Shown here: in pieces, positions 29,395 to 38,742 of the stretch
Numbering within the stretch: position 1 is the first letter of the stretch
How the letters are laid out: every line of letters begins with the position of its first letter
Assembly: GCA_963735175.1 (NCBI GenBank)
Contig: CAVTJX010000016.1
Span: forward strand, 682,001 to 746,000
From: CAVTJX01 sp963735175
Lineage (GTDB): Bacteria > Electryoneota > RPQS01
Length of the DNA: 64,000 nucleotides
Reading direction: 5' to 3'
Made by a program: the position numbers and the translations under genes
The notes under the pieces: generated by a model
What the model saw: the letters and a program-made list of their open reading frames with translations, nothing else
Told to the model about the DNA's origin: nothing
Database searches by the model: none

Positions 29395-30981
29395 ATGACC
29401 TCGGTCGCAATCCGGCCAGTGGAGAGAACCTTGAAAGTACTATTGCCCGATACCGAAGGCAAGTTGACGGCGGGCGAAGAGCGGTTTGAGAGCATTCGGC
29501 AACGCTCTGGTTTTATCCTTGCTCCGTTGGCTTTTGTGCTCGTCGTTATGTGGCCGTTGGAAGGACTTTCGGTTCAAGCCCATTGGCTGGCGGCGGCCGC
29601 AGCTTTTACCATTGTGTTGTGGCTGACCGAGGCCATACCCATGTCCGCGGCTGCCCTTCTGGGTCCGACACTCTGTGTCGTTCTCGGCGTGGCTCCCGTG
29701 AAAACCGTATTCGCTCCGTTTGCCGATCCGGTGATCTTTCTGTTCATCGGGTCATTCATTCTTGCCCAAGCCATGTTCGTACATGGGCTCGACCGACGCT
29801 TAGCCGTGACCATTCTTGGACTAAGATGGGTGGGTCCCCGCCCGGGCCGGATTTTATTCGCCTTCTCGGCTGTCACACTTCTCCTTTCCATGTGGCTCTC
29901 CAACACGGCGACTACGGCCATCATGTACCCGATTGGCCTCTCGCTCCTTTTCGGGCTGGCGAAAGCCGGCGACGGACAGAGCATGACAGGTTCGATGCGC
30001 ACTTACGCCGCGAGGATGCTGCTCTTGTGCGCGTATGCTTCTTCCATCGGCGGACTCGGTACACCAGTGGGTACGCCGCCGAACCTCATCGGTCTCGGCC
30101 TGATCCACGAAGCGACTTCGCTTCAGATTTCCTTCTTTCACTGGATGCTCTTGGCTCTGCCGATCATGCTTCTGCTCTTCGGAGTCCTCATGGTTATGGT
30201 CGGGGGAACGGCACACCGGGGATTTCCACGGATTGATCACTTCGAAGACTGGATTCGTGAGGAAAAACAACGCCTCGGGAAGATGACGCGCGGTGAGAAA
30301 AACACGGCCCTTGCGTTTATGGTCACCGCCGGATTGTGGATAGTGCCCGGTGCGCTTAGTGTCATACTTGGTGCTGACAGCGGTCCGGTGAAGCTCTTGA
30401 ACGACAGGATTCCCGAGGCAATCGCCGCTTTGCTGGGCGTGACACTGCTGTTTGTTCTGCCGGTGGATTGGCGGCAGCGCCAGTTCACCATCGGTTGGAA
30501 ACAGGCCGCGACCATTGACTGGGGAACCATCCTGCTCTTCGGCGGCGGAATGGCACTGGGGAGCCTTATGTTCGCCACCGGACTCGCGGAAGCCGTCGGT
30601 CAAGGGTTGCAGTCGTGGACCGGCGCGCACTCGACGGCGGCAGTCACGTTCCTTTTCACAGGAGTCTCGATCCTATTGAGCGAGTTCACATCCAACACCG
30701 CCAGCGCGAATGTGATGGTGCCGATTGCGATAGGCCTATCCCAGGCATGTGGCGTGAATCCGGTTCTGCCGGCGCTGGGAGCGAGTCTTGGTGCGTCGGC
30801 AGGGTTTTGCCTGCCCGTGTCCACGCCGCCGAATGCCATCGTCTATGGTTCGGGTCTGGTGCCGATCACTCGCATGATTCGTTCCGGAATCGTGATTGAC
30901 ATAGCGGCTGCCGTTATCATTCCGACGATTCTGCTCTGGTGGGGCCCGATCGTGCTTCCCGGGATCCTCGCAGTCCCTTGA
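29395..30981 (+). CDS. SLC13/DASS family anion:Na+ symporter
   Basis: This intact 528-residue inner-membrane protein has about 11-13 hydrophobic segments. The two family signature motifs are present: 'MWLSNTATTAIMYP' in the N-terminal half and 'LSEFTSNTASANVMVP' in the C-terminal half; these SNT motifs bind Na+ and the carboxylate. 'TPVGTPPNLIGLGL' and 'LPVSTPPNAIVYGSG' form the paired substrate hairpins. Likely substrates are C4-dicarboxylates; sulfate or phosphate are possible. The start is uncertain: ATG 29395 has a weak site, while TTG 29431 (MKVLLPDTEGK) has GGAGAGA six bases upstream. A ~25-residue cytosolic N-terminus precedes the first helix. The gene stands alone. Confidence 0.9.
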   Translation: MTSVAIRPVERTLKVLLPDTEGKLTAGEERFESIRQRSGFILAPLAFVLVVMWPLEGLSVQAHWLAAAAAFTIVLWLTEAIPMSAAALLGPTLCVVLGVAPVKTVFAPFADPVIFLFIGSFILAQAMFVHGLDRRLAVTILGLRWVGPRPGRILFAFSAVTLLLSMWLSNTATTAIMYPIGLSLLFGLAKAGDGQSMTGSMRTYAARMLLLCAYASSIGGLGTPVGTPPNLIGLGLIHEATSLQISFFHWMLLALPIMLLLFGVLMVMVGGTAHRGFPRIDHFEDWIREEKQRLGKMTRGEKNTALAFMVTAGLWIVPGALSVILGADSGPVKLLNDRIPEAIAALLGVTLLFVLPVDWRQRQFTIGWKQAATIDWGTILLFGGGMALGSLMFATGLAEAVGQGLQSWTGAHSTAAVTFLFTGVSILLSEFTSNTASANVMVPIAIGLSQACGVNPVLPALGASLGASAGFCLPVSTPPNAIVYGSGLVPITRMIRSGIVIDIAAAVIIPTILLWWGPIVLPGILAVP

Positions 30982-31289
30982 CCTGAAGCGACGGGATGGG
31001 AGGAAACACCGGGCTCCGGCGGGGTCCGTTCGTGTTCACTTACGTGTCTCACCACCGCTTTCATCACCAGTATAGCGAGATGACGGCGATAGCCGGAATC
31101 GAAGCGCGTGCACTACTGATCCTGATAGCGCGTTCTGTACTATCGTTTCCATCATAGCGAAGATACCGTTGGCTGGGGGTAGTGAGCAGCCGTGAAACAA
31201 CACGTAGCGAGCCCTCGGCATGACAATACTCCGATCACTGACACAGTAGAGAACGAACGTGATCTTCAGAAGCCTTTATCTTTGTCATA

Positions 31290-32482
31290 GTGTTTCTCTT
31301 TGCCGCCGGCATTTCTGTTGCCGACACGCTTCGTGTCGTTACGTATAATGCCCTGAACCTGAGCAGCACGTCTATTATAGGTCGCGAAGATGCCTTTCGA
31401 ATTGTGTTTGCATCCATCGACCCTGACATAATTGCCTTGCAGGAAGTTCTTGATGATGATGAAGTCGAGCGGCTGTTATCATTTGTTCTGCTGCCTATTC
31501 GTAACGACTGGGCCTCCGTTCCGTACAATGATGACTCCTACAACGACAATGCCTTCTTCTACCGTCCGTCAAAGGTGCAACTGGTATCGACTCGCTACAT
31601 CGGGACCACGCTTCGATACATTGCAGAGTATACCCTGCGCCCGGCCTCGGGAGACACGAGTCTGCGGGTGCGAGTCTATTCATTGCATCTCAAAGCCAAC
31701 TCGGGAAGCGGAAATAACGTGGAACGACGGAGGCAGGAAGCATTGGCACTGCGAGAGCAACTTGACCAGACCCCTGCGGGATCGCTATTGATAGTCTGTG
31801 GCGATTACAACCTCCTCTCGTCCGACGAACCGGCCTATCAGCTTCTGCTGGCCGCAACGCCGAGTCCAAACGGTCAACTCTTCGACCCCATCAACACACC
31901 GGGTAATTGGGAGGGGAACGCGGCGTTTACTGCCATTCACACCATTGGTGCCGATGATCTGAACGCCCGTTTTGATTTCATTTTAGTCTCGAATGCCATG
32001 ATGGATAATATCGGCTCCTATGTATTGCCAGCGACCTACCGAGCGTACGGGAATGATGGGCAGCATTTTAACCGGGCCGTCAATGACCTGCCCAACTACG
32101 CGGTCCCCGACAGCGTGGCCAACGCACTCTATGCCGCTTCAGATCATCTACCGGTGGTTACTGATTTCATTCTGAATTCGGAAGAAACCAACGTGTCAGA
32201 AGCGGCCGAATGCGATTACCGGTTTTACGCTGTTGACCTGCTATCCCAATCCCTTTAATCCTGCCACAACGATTTCTTACGATCTTCCCCAAACGGAATA
32301 TGTCTTCCTGCGTGTTTTTGACGTCCTGGGCTGGGAAGTCGCTGTACTGAATAACGGCGTTATGAATGCAGGAACTCATCGTGTGAAGATTCGACGGCAG
32401 CGGTCTGGCATCAGGAATCTATTTTGCGCGGTTGGATGCGGGCGGTTTCTCGCAGACGAAGAAGTTGATGCTGCTGAAGTGA
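31290..32482 (+). CDS. Secreted endonuclease/exonuclease/phosphatase-family protein with sorting domain (frameshifted)
   Basis: About 400 residues. The hydrophobic leader 'FIFVIVFLFAAGISVA' has no ATG in frame; GTG 31290 is the formal start, but GTG 31259 (MIFRSL...) in another frame plus one indel would give a complete signal peptide. The EEP fold shows 'LRVVTYNALNL', 'DPDIIALQEVLDD' (metal-binding Glu), 'VYSLHLKA', 'IVCGDYNLLSSDEP' and 'ARFDFILVS...ASDHLPVVTDF' (SDH-type catalytic His). After a shift near 32215 comes the sorting domain 'YPNPFNPATTISYDLP', and after another near 32390 'FDGSGLASGIYFARL' and 'SQTKKLMLLK'. An extracellular nuclease or phosphodiesterase is inferred. Confidence 0.82.
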
Positions 32483-32571
32483 CATACCCATACCTGCGGA
32501 GCGAAGTGTGAGCCGCTTCATTTTTCTTTAATTGCCGCAGTGCTGAGGAGCGGACCCGCAGTAGCCCAACC

Positions 32572-32841
32572 ACCAGACACCCTGTCGAGCCACTTTTCAT
32601 CACCCCGGGCAGCCCGTGGGAAAACGGCTACATCGAGAGCTTCAACGCCCGGCTGCACGCGTTCTTGAAGACCAAGATCTTCGACACGGTGACGGTGGCA
32701 CAGATCGTGATCGGACAGTGGCGGATGCAATTCAATACCGAGCGTCCGCACAGCAACCTGGGCTACCGGCCTCCCGCGCCGAAAACGGCAGTGACCCTGC
32801 TTACGGCTCCGCTACGCTGCGCCGGAAGCAGGGAATTGTGA
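32572..32841 (+). pseudogene. IS3-family transposase (OrfB) C-terminal remnant
   Basis: The frame reads PVEPLFITPGSPWENGYIES, then FNARLHAFLKTKIFDT, 'QWRMQFNTERPHSNLGYRPP', and ends at a TGA. 'PGSPWENGYIESFN' and 'YN.(E/V)RPHSSLGYRPPAP' are hallmarks of the integrase-core C-terminus of IS3-type transposases, including the last catalytic Glu (ENGYIE). The DDE N-terminal part and OrfA are absent, and no terminal inverted repeats were found. This is a dead fragment directly behind the nuclease gene and 34 bases before the second tRNA-associated repeat. Confidence 0.85.
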
Positions 32842-32875
32842 CTTTCCCCATGATACAGAAATGAAGGGCAGGTCA

Positions 32876-32892
32876 CTACATAAAAACAACGG
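32876..32892 (+). repeat. 17-bp direct repeat, copy 2
   Basis: Exact match to 23727-23743 (CTACATAAAAACAACGG). Here it is not attached to a tRNA. With copy 1 it delimits about 9.15 kb that carries the IS3 remnant at its right end. Confidence 0.5.
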
Positions 32893-32923
32893 ATTAGCCA
32901 TTGCGGCTAATCCGTTGTTTTTT
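32884..32923 (+). terminator. Strong Rho-independent terminator
   Basis: A perfect 16-bp stem AAACAACGGATTAGCC / GGCTAATCCGTTGTTT with a 5-base loop, ending in six T. It is nearly the same hairpin as the tRNA-Glu terminator and would end transcripts of the nuclease/transposase segment. Confidence 0.85.
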
Positions 32924-33393
32924 GGATTGTAGCGATGACATGTGCCCCTGCTTTACACCACAAGGCAAGCCAGTAACGTTTAGCGCCGCAGGCGGACGCC
33001 CCTGAATTCAAACGCTTCTCAATTGGTTTTCAGGCATTCTTTGTCACCACTGCAGGAGCGAAAGAGATATGTGCGCACGGGTTTTGAGCATTAAGATCCA
33101 AATATGGTTACGCTATCTACTATATTACATAATTAATTGAAATTTTGAGACTTAGGTGGGGTATTTGGAGAGGCATCCGACAGTGTTTCTGGTCGCCGCG
33201 AATGGGTCAGTACATGGATCATACCGTGCTGCGACCGTTTACCAGTGGTTAGTCAATTTTTGCCGATTCACAATAATATTAGTGATTCTTGCATACCCTT
33301 TCAAGGGCTTTTACATTTCATGCGACACATTAAGATAGCATGACATCTGCATCGAATGGGATATTACTGTTCACGTAATTGGGGAGCAGGAAG

Positions 33394-35397
33394 ATGAACA
33401 AATTGCTGACACTGTTGGTATTGATCGGCATCCTGGCACTGGCTGCGAACGCCAGCCAACCGTCAACCAAGGCGGTTAACCCGAAACTGGAGATCCAGAG
33501 CCTCACGGACCAGATCCTTGCGCAAAAGGGGGCCGGGCAAACGCCTGATCCCACCCTGTATTCACGATTGCAGGAACTGCAGGGCCGGCGTACGTCGGCG
33601 GCGCATTCACTGGACACAGGCGCTGACGCTTGCCCAGCGACGGTGATTACAAGCGTTCCGTTCACGGATTCCAGCACGACCGCCGGCGCCACGGACGATT
33701 TCGGCGGGTATAGCTGTAATCAGGGAACCGGAGCTGATGTCATCTACCAGTATACTCCCACCACCACGGGCTTCCATACCATTTCGCTGTGTGGCAGCAG
33801 CTTTGATACCGGTCTGGAAGTGCGTATCGGCGATGCCTGCCCCGGCAATACCGAAGTCGCCTGTAATGACGACTACTGCAGTCTGGGGTCGCAGTTGGAT
33901 GCAACGCTGATTGGCGGCACAACCTACTACATCATTGTGGATGGCTGTTGTGGCGGCAGTGGCGATTATGTGTTGACGATTTCGGCATTGACGGTAAACC
34001 CCGGCGAGACGTGCGCCAACGCGTTCGCCCTGACAATTCCGGGAACCGTCACGGGTACCACTGTCGGTTATATCAACGATTACGACCAGAGCTGCCCGTA
34101 TACCGGCGGCACTGCTCCGGACGTCGTCTACAGCTATACACCGGCGGCGGATCAGCTCGTGAGCTTCGATCTCTGCCTGTCCAACTGGGACACAAAGCTC
34201 TACCTGTTCGACGGTTCCTGCACGGGCACAGCGATCGCCTGCAACGATGATTATTGCCCGGATTTTCAGTCCTTCCTTTCGTGCGTCCGGCTGTACGCCG
34301 GCCACACCTACTATATTGTCGTGGACGGCTATTCGGCATTCAGTGGCGCGTATACCCTGGTGACCACTGTGTGCGCCCCGGAGTGCGCAGTGGGTGAACC
34401 GCAAGATGGCCGTGTCTGCATCGCCGGCGGTCCGCTCGCCGACGGCACGCTGAACTTCTTCACGGTTCCCGTACTGGAACAGTACCATATCACAGACGTG
34501 AACGTGTCCTTCACCGCGCACCATACATATCCGCGCGACTTCGTCATCCAGGTGGTGTCCCCGATGGGGAGCGTCGCCATGCTCACCAGCCACGACGTTG
34601 ACGGGATGGACTTCATCTGCACGACGTTTGATGATGAAGCGGAAAATCCGCTGGACAGCCTGGTTCCGTCGCCGCACACCGGAACTTTCCTGCCGGAGAC
34701 GCCGCTCGCGGTCTTCGATAACCAGAACGCCGCCGGGAACTGGGTGATCGCGTTCATTGATGAATGGGCAGGGGATTATGGTGTGCTCGACTGGTTGTGT
34801 CTGAGCTTTACCTACGATTATGTCCTGGCCGTGGAACTGGCGAGCTTTTCGGCGATCCCCGGGGACAGCCGGGTCCGCCTGACCTGGCGGACGGCATCGG
34901 AAACCAGCAACGATTATTTTGAAGTCGTGCGGGACGGCGACGTCGTGGCACAGGTAGACGCGACAAACCTGCCCACGGGCGCAAGCTACTCCTGGGTCGA
35001 CGAGGCCGTGACGAACGGCGTCTCCTACAGCTACACGCTGGTGGCCATAGACAATCGCGGCGCGCGCAGCACCCTGCAAACGGTGGCGGCGACCCCGGCG
35101 GCAACCGTCAGCGTGGCGACAGACTACGCGCTCTACCAGAACTACCCGAACCCGTTCAACCCGACAACCGAAATCCGCTTTAACCTGCCGGATGCGACAC
35201 AAGTGGAACTGAAAGTCTTCAACATGGTGGGGCAGCTCGTGACCACACTGGTGGACGGCGTCCGGCCAGCGGGAGTATACACCGTGCAGTGGAACGGGAA
35301 GGATGTCAATGGCATGCCGGTTCCCACTGGCACATATATCTACCAACTGCAGGCCGGGAGCTTCACAGACACCAAGAAAATGCTGCTCCTGAAGTAG
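33394..35397 (+). CDS. Secreted protein with PPC-like domains, P domain and sorting domain
   Basis: This intact frame gives 667 residues from ATG 33394, preceded by GGGGAGCAGGAAG (the frame opens five codons earlier). Signal peptide MNKLLTLLVLIGILALAANA. Two PPC-like beta-sandwiches follow ('DVIYQYTPTTTGFHTISLCG', 'CNDDYC', 'TYYIIVDG'; then 'DVVYSYTPAADQLVSFDLC', 'CNDDYC', 'TYYIVVDG'). A proprotein-convertase-type P domain spans ~340-470 ('DVNVSFTAHHTYPRDFVIQV ... GVLDWLCLSF'). Next are a linker sandwich ('AVELASFSAIPGDSRVRLTW') and a sorting domain ('NYPNPFNPTTEIRFNLP ... TKKMLLLK'). No protease catalytic triad is seen, so these accessory domains are without an enzyme; an adhesive or structural role is likely. 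A decayed relative lies at 52766-53104. Confidence 0.9.
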   Translation: MNKLLTLLVLIGILALAANASQPSTKAVNPKLEIQSLTDQILAQKGAGQTPDPTLYSRLQELQGRRTSAAHSLDTGADACPATVITSVPFTDSSTTAGATDDFGGYSCNQGTGADVIYQYTPTTTGFHTISLCGSSFDTGLEVRIGDACPGNTEVACNDDYCSLGSQLDATLIGGTTYYIIVDGCCGGSGDYVLTISALTVNPGETCANAFALTIPGTVTGTTVGYINDYDQSCPYTGGTAPDVVYSYTPAADQLVSFDLCLSNWDTKLYLFDGSCTGTAIACNDDYCPDFQSFLSCVRLYAGHTYYIVVDGYSAFSGAYTLVTTVCAPECAVGEPQDGRVCIAGGPLADGTLNFFTVPVLEQYHITDVNVSFTAHHTYPRDFVIQVVSPMGSVAMLTSHDVDGMDFICTTFDDEAENPLDSLVPSPHTGTFLPETPLAVFDNQNAAGNWVIAFIDEWAGDYGVLDWLCLSFTYDYVLAVELASFSAIPGDSRVRLTWRTASETSNDYFEVVRDGDVVAQVDATNLPTGASYSWVDEAVTNGVSYSYTLVAIDNRGARSTLQTVAATPAATVSVATDYALYQNYPNPFNPTTEIRFNLPDATQVELKVFNMVGQLVTTLVDGVRPAGVYTVQWNGKDVNGMPVPTGTYIYQLQAGSFTDTKKMLLLK

Positions 35398-35420
35398 TTT
35401 TCATTCCGCAGCGAATGACG

Positions 35421-35453
35421 AACAGGCTCCTCGCAATGGGGAGCCTGTTTTTT
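35421..35453 (+). terminator. Terminator after the P-domain gene
   Basis: A 10-bp stem AACAGGCTCC/GGAGCCTGTT with a 9-base loop, then TTTTT, 24 bases after the stop. Confidence 0.85.
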
Positions 35454-35585
35454 TACAAGAAGCCGGCAGTCATGCCGTGATGTCAGCCAACCGGTATTTC
35501 GATGAGGTTTATCAATAGCCGCATCCGCACGCGGATTGTCGCATTGCTATGCCGGTGGCGAGGCGCCACTCGGTCACCGAATAAA

Positions 35586-35619
35586 GCAACGGGTCAGCCA
35601 TCAGGGCTGACCCGTTGTT
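35586..35619. terminator. Bidirectional terminator facing the RND operon
   Basis: A 12-bp core AACGGGTCAGCC/GGCTGACCCGTT plus flanking CA/TG pairs, with T-rich sequence on both sides. It lies 30 bases past the RND pump stop (minus strand). It is the third member of the ACGGGTTAGC hairpin family seen at 23735 and 32884. Confidence 0.8.
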
Positions 35620-35648
35620 TCGTTCTTTATGCCGCGTTGACCAAACCG

Positions 35649-38600
35649 CTAATCCGGAACCGAGGATAATTTCTCGGCATGAGTTTCTGAAGCCGGTTGC
35701 TCCATGCGAGTGTACCGCGCCAGCAGCGTGTAGACGACCGGCACCAGCATCAGGGTCAGGAACGTCGAGAACAGCATCCCGCCCACCACCGCGATGCCGA
35801 GCGGCCGCCGCGATTCGGCGCCCGCGCCGAAGCCGATGGCGATCGGCAGAATGCCGAAGATCGTGGCGAACGAGGTCATCAGAATCGGCCGCAGGCGGAT
35901 CGCCGACGCCTCGACCACCGCCTCCACCACGTCGCGCCCGCGCGCGCGAAGCTGGTTGGCGAATTCGACGATCAGGATCGCGTTCTTCGTCACCAGCCCG
36001 ATCAGCATGATCAGCCCGATCTGCGAGTAGATGTTCAGACTCTGGCGGAAGACGAAGAGCGAGATCAGCGCGCCGAACACCGCCAGCGGCACCGAGAGCA
36101 GAATCGTGAAGGGATGGATGAAGCTCTCGAACTGCGCCGCCAGCACGAGGTAAGATGAAGACCAGCGCGAGGAGAAAGAAATAGTACAGACCGGAACTCG
36201 ACTCCTTGAACTCCAGCGATTGCCCGGAATAATCGCGCTTGATAGTCTTCGGCAGGTTCGTTCTGCGCTGATCCGGTCCAGGTCGTCCAGCGCCTTGCCC
36301 AGCGATACAACCGGGACTAGATTGGCGGTGATCGTCGCCGACCGCACGCGGTTGAAGTGATTCAGCTCCTTCGGCGCCACCGCCTCCGTCAGCTTGACGA
36401 CGTTGGCCAGCTGCACCAGCCCCGATCGCCGCGCACGTAGATGTCCTGGATCATGCTGGGGGTGGCGCGATGCTCGGCCGGCACCTGGATGATCACGTCG
36501 TACTGCTTCGTGCCGCGCTTGAAGTTGCTGACCACGCGCCCGCCCAGCAGCGTCTCGAGGGTGGAGCCGATGTCGGTCACCGACACGCCGAGCTGCGACG
36601 CCCGGTCGCGGTCGATGGCGATGTTGAGCTGCGGCTTGTTCAGCTTCAGGTCCGTGTCGAGGTTGAACAGGTAGCCGAGCTTCGACGCCTCGCCCATCAT
36701 GATGCCCACCGCCTGATTCAGCTCGTCGTAGCTTTCCGCCTGCAGCACGTATTCGATCGGGCTGGAAGCGAAGCTGCCCAGGCTCGGCGGATTGATCACG
36801 AACGCCAGCACGCCGGGAATCGCGAACAGCTGCGGAAAGAGGCTCTGCACGATCTCCTGCTGCGACCGCTGGCGCGCTCGCGCGGCCGAGATTGAGAAAG
36901 AAGAAAGCCGTTGGTCACGCGGCCCGGCCCGCCAAAGCCAAGCCCAGTGGCGGAAAAGAGGCCCTTCCGCTCCGGCAGGGCGAGCAGCCGCGCCTCCACC
37001 TGCCGCATGTAGCGGTCGGTGTAGTCCAGCGTCGATCCTTCGGGCGCGATCACGATCCCGAAGGCGACGCCGCGGTCCTCGGTCGGCACCAGTTCGCGCG
37101 GCATGAACATGAACACACCCGCGCTGAGAATCACCGCCACGACCGCCGCCAGGATCACCAGCAGCCGGTGCCGCAGCGCAAACCGCAGCGAGCGTTCGTA
37201 GGTGCGGTTCAGCCAGGCGAAGAACGCGTCGAAGCAGCGCGCCGCCCACCCACGTCCGGTGCCGTGAATCGGCTTCAGACATGCGCGAGCAGAACATCGG
37301 CGTCAGCGTCAGCGCCACGAATCCCGAGATCGCCACCGCAATCGCCACCGAGAATCCGAATTCGTGGAACAGCCGACCCACGGAACCCGTTAGGAAAGCG
37401 ACCGGCACGAACACCGCCACCAGCGTGATCGTCGTCGCCAGAACGGCGAAGCCGATCTCCTTCGAGCCGTCGAAGGCCGCCTGCATCCGGCTCTTGCCCA
37501 TCTCCATGTGCCGGAAGATATTTTCCAGCACCACGATCGCGTCGTCCACCACCAGACCGATCGCCAGCACCAGCGCCAGCAGCGTCAGGATGTTGATCGT
37601 GAATCCCATGAAGTAGATAACCACGAACGTGCCGATGATCGAGACCGGAATCGCAAGGGTCGGAATGATGGTGGCGCGGACGCTCTTCAGGAAGGCGATG
37701 ACCACCAGGATCACGAGGCACATCGCGATCAGCAGCGTTTCGCCCACCTCCCCGATGGAATCGCGGATGAATTCAGCGGAGTCGTAGGCGACGCTCAGTT
37801 CCATGCCGGCGGGCAGCGCCGCGCGCAGGCTGCCCAGTGACTCGTTGACCGCGCGCGCGACATCCAGCGTGGACGCCTTGGACTGCTTGACGATTCCCAG
37901 GCCGACGGCCGGCCGTCCGTTGTAGCGGGCCACCGTGCGTTCGTCCTCGGCGCCGACTTCGACGTCCGCCACGTCGCGCAGACGAACGATGCCGCCGGCC
38001 CCTTGCGAGACGATGATCGCTCCGAATTCCTCGGGCGTGTTCAATTCGCCGCGCGTGCGCACGGCGAATTCGCGCTCGTGCCCTCCACGCGCCCGCCGGG
38101 AATCTCGGCGTTCTCGCGGCGGATCGCGGTCTCGATGTCCTGCGGCGTCAGACCGCGCGCGGCCAGCCGCGGCGGATCCAGCCAGACGCGCATCGCGTAG
38201 CGCCGTTCGCCGCCGATAATCACCGAACCCACGCCCGGCAGCCGCTGAATACGCTCCTTCAGCACCCGGTCGGCCACGTCCGTCAACTCCAATCCGTCAT
38301 GCCGGTCGCTGGCCAGCGCCAGCCAGACGATCGGCTGCGCGTTGACGTCGACCTTCGAGACGACCGGCTCATCGATCTCGCGCGGCAGTACGCCGCGCGT
38401 GCGGGAGACACGGTCGCGCACGTCGTTCGCCGCCTCGTCCACATTGCGGCGCAGCTCGAACTCGATGGTGATCACCGAGCCCTGCTCGCGGCTCGATGAG
38501 GTCATCGTCTTGACTCCCGCGAGCGTCGCGAACTGCTCTTCGAGGATGTCGGTGATTTCGGTCTCGACGACGCTCGCGCTGGCGCCGCGGTAAAGAGTCA

Positions 38601-38742
38601 CGACCGAAACGATCGGCGGGTCGATGTCGGGATATTCGCGCACCGGCAGGCGAAGGAAAGCGATGATGCCGAAAAGGACGATCGCCAGGCTCATGACGGT
38701 GGCGAACACCGGGCGACGGATGGAAATGTCGCTCAGCTTCAT
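35649..38742 (-). CDS. RND (HAE1/AcrB-type) efflux pump (frameshifted in this sequence)
   Basis: About 1,031 residues after repair, the family length. The N-terminus is MKLSDISIRRPVFATVMSLA (TM1), then the porter domain ('YPDIDPPIVSVVTLYRGASA', 'RRNVDEAANDVRDRVS'). TM4 carries the proton-relay pair in 'LVLAIGLVVDDAIVVLEN'. The second half shows 'PRELVPTEDRG', 'ERKGLFSATG', 'IYLVLAAQFESFIHP', 'GLIMLIGLVTKNAILIVEFA' and 'RRPLGIAVVGGMLFSTFLTL'. Frame changes lie near 38080, 37275, 36895, 36425, 36265 and 36150. The start ATG overlaps the adaptor stop (ATGA, 38739-38742). As an inner-membrane proton antiporter it would pump hydrophobic compounds through the adaptor and OMF encoded upstream; the substrate is unknown. 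Confidence 0.9.

Larger units (their letters stand above)
32842..33393. other. Intergenic region downstream of the transposase remnant
   Basis: It contains the second copy of the 17-bp repeat and a strong terminator (32876-32923), then AT-rich DNA (33095-33340) with no supported gene. A short frame at 33156-33338 has no ribosome site and no recognisable features. Confidence 0.5.

Noticed and set aside
33156..33338. 60-codon plus frame in AT-rich DNA
   Set aside because: No ribosome binding site and no conserved features; probably chance.
33607..35346. 579-codon open frame antisense to the P-domain gene
   Set aside because: High GC leaves the antisense frame open by codon bias; the product has no domain features, while the sense frame has a signal peptide and clear domains. 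The same applies to antisense frames at 3377-4294, 650-1354, 20162-21007 and 57221-58621.
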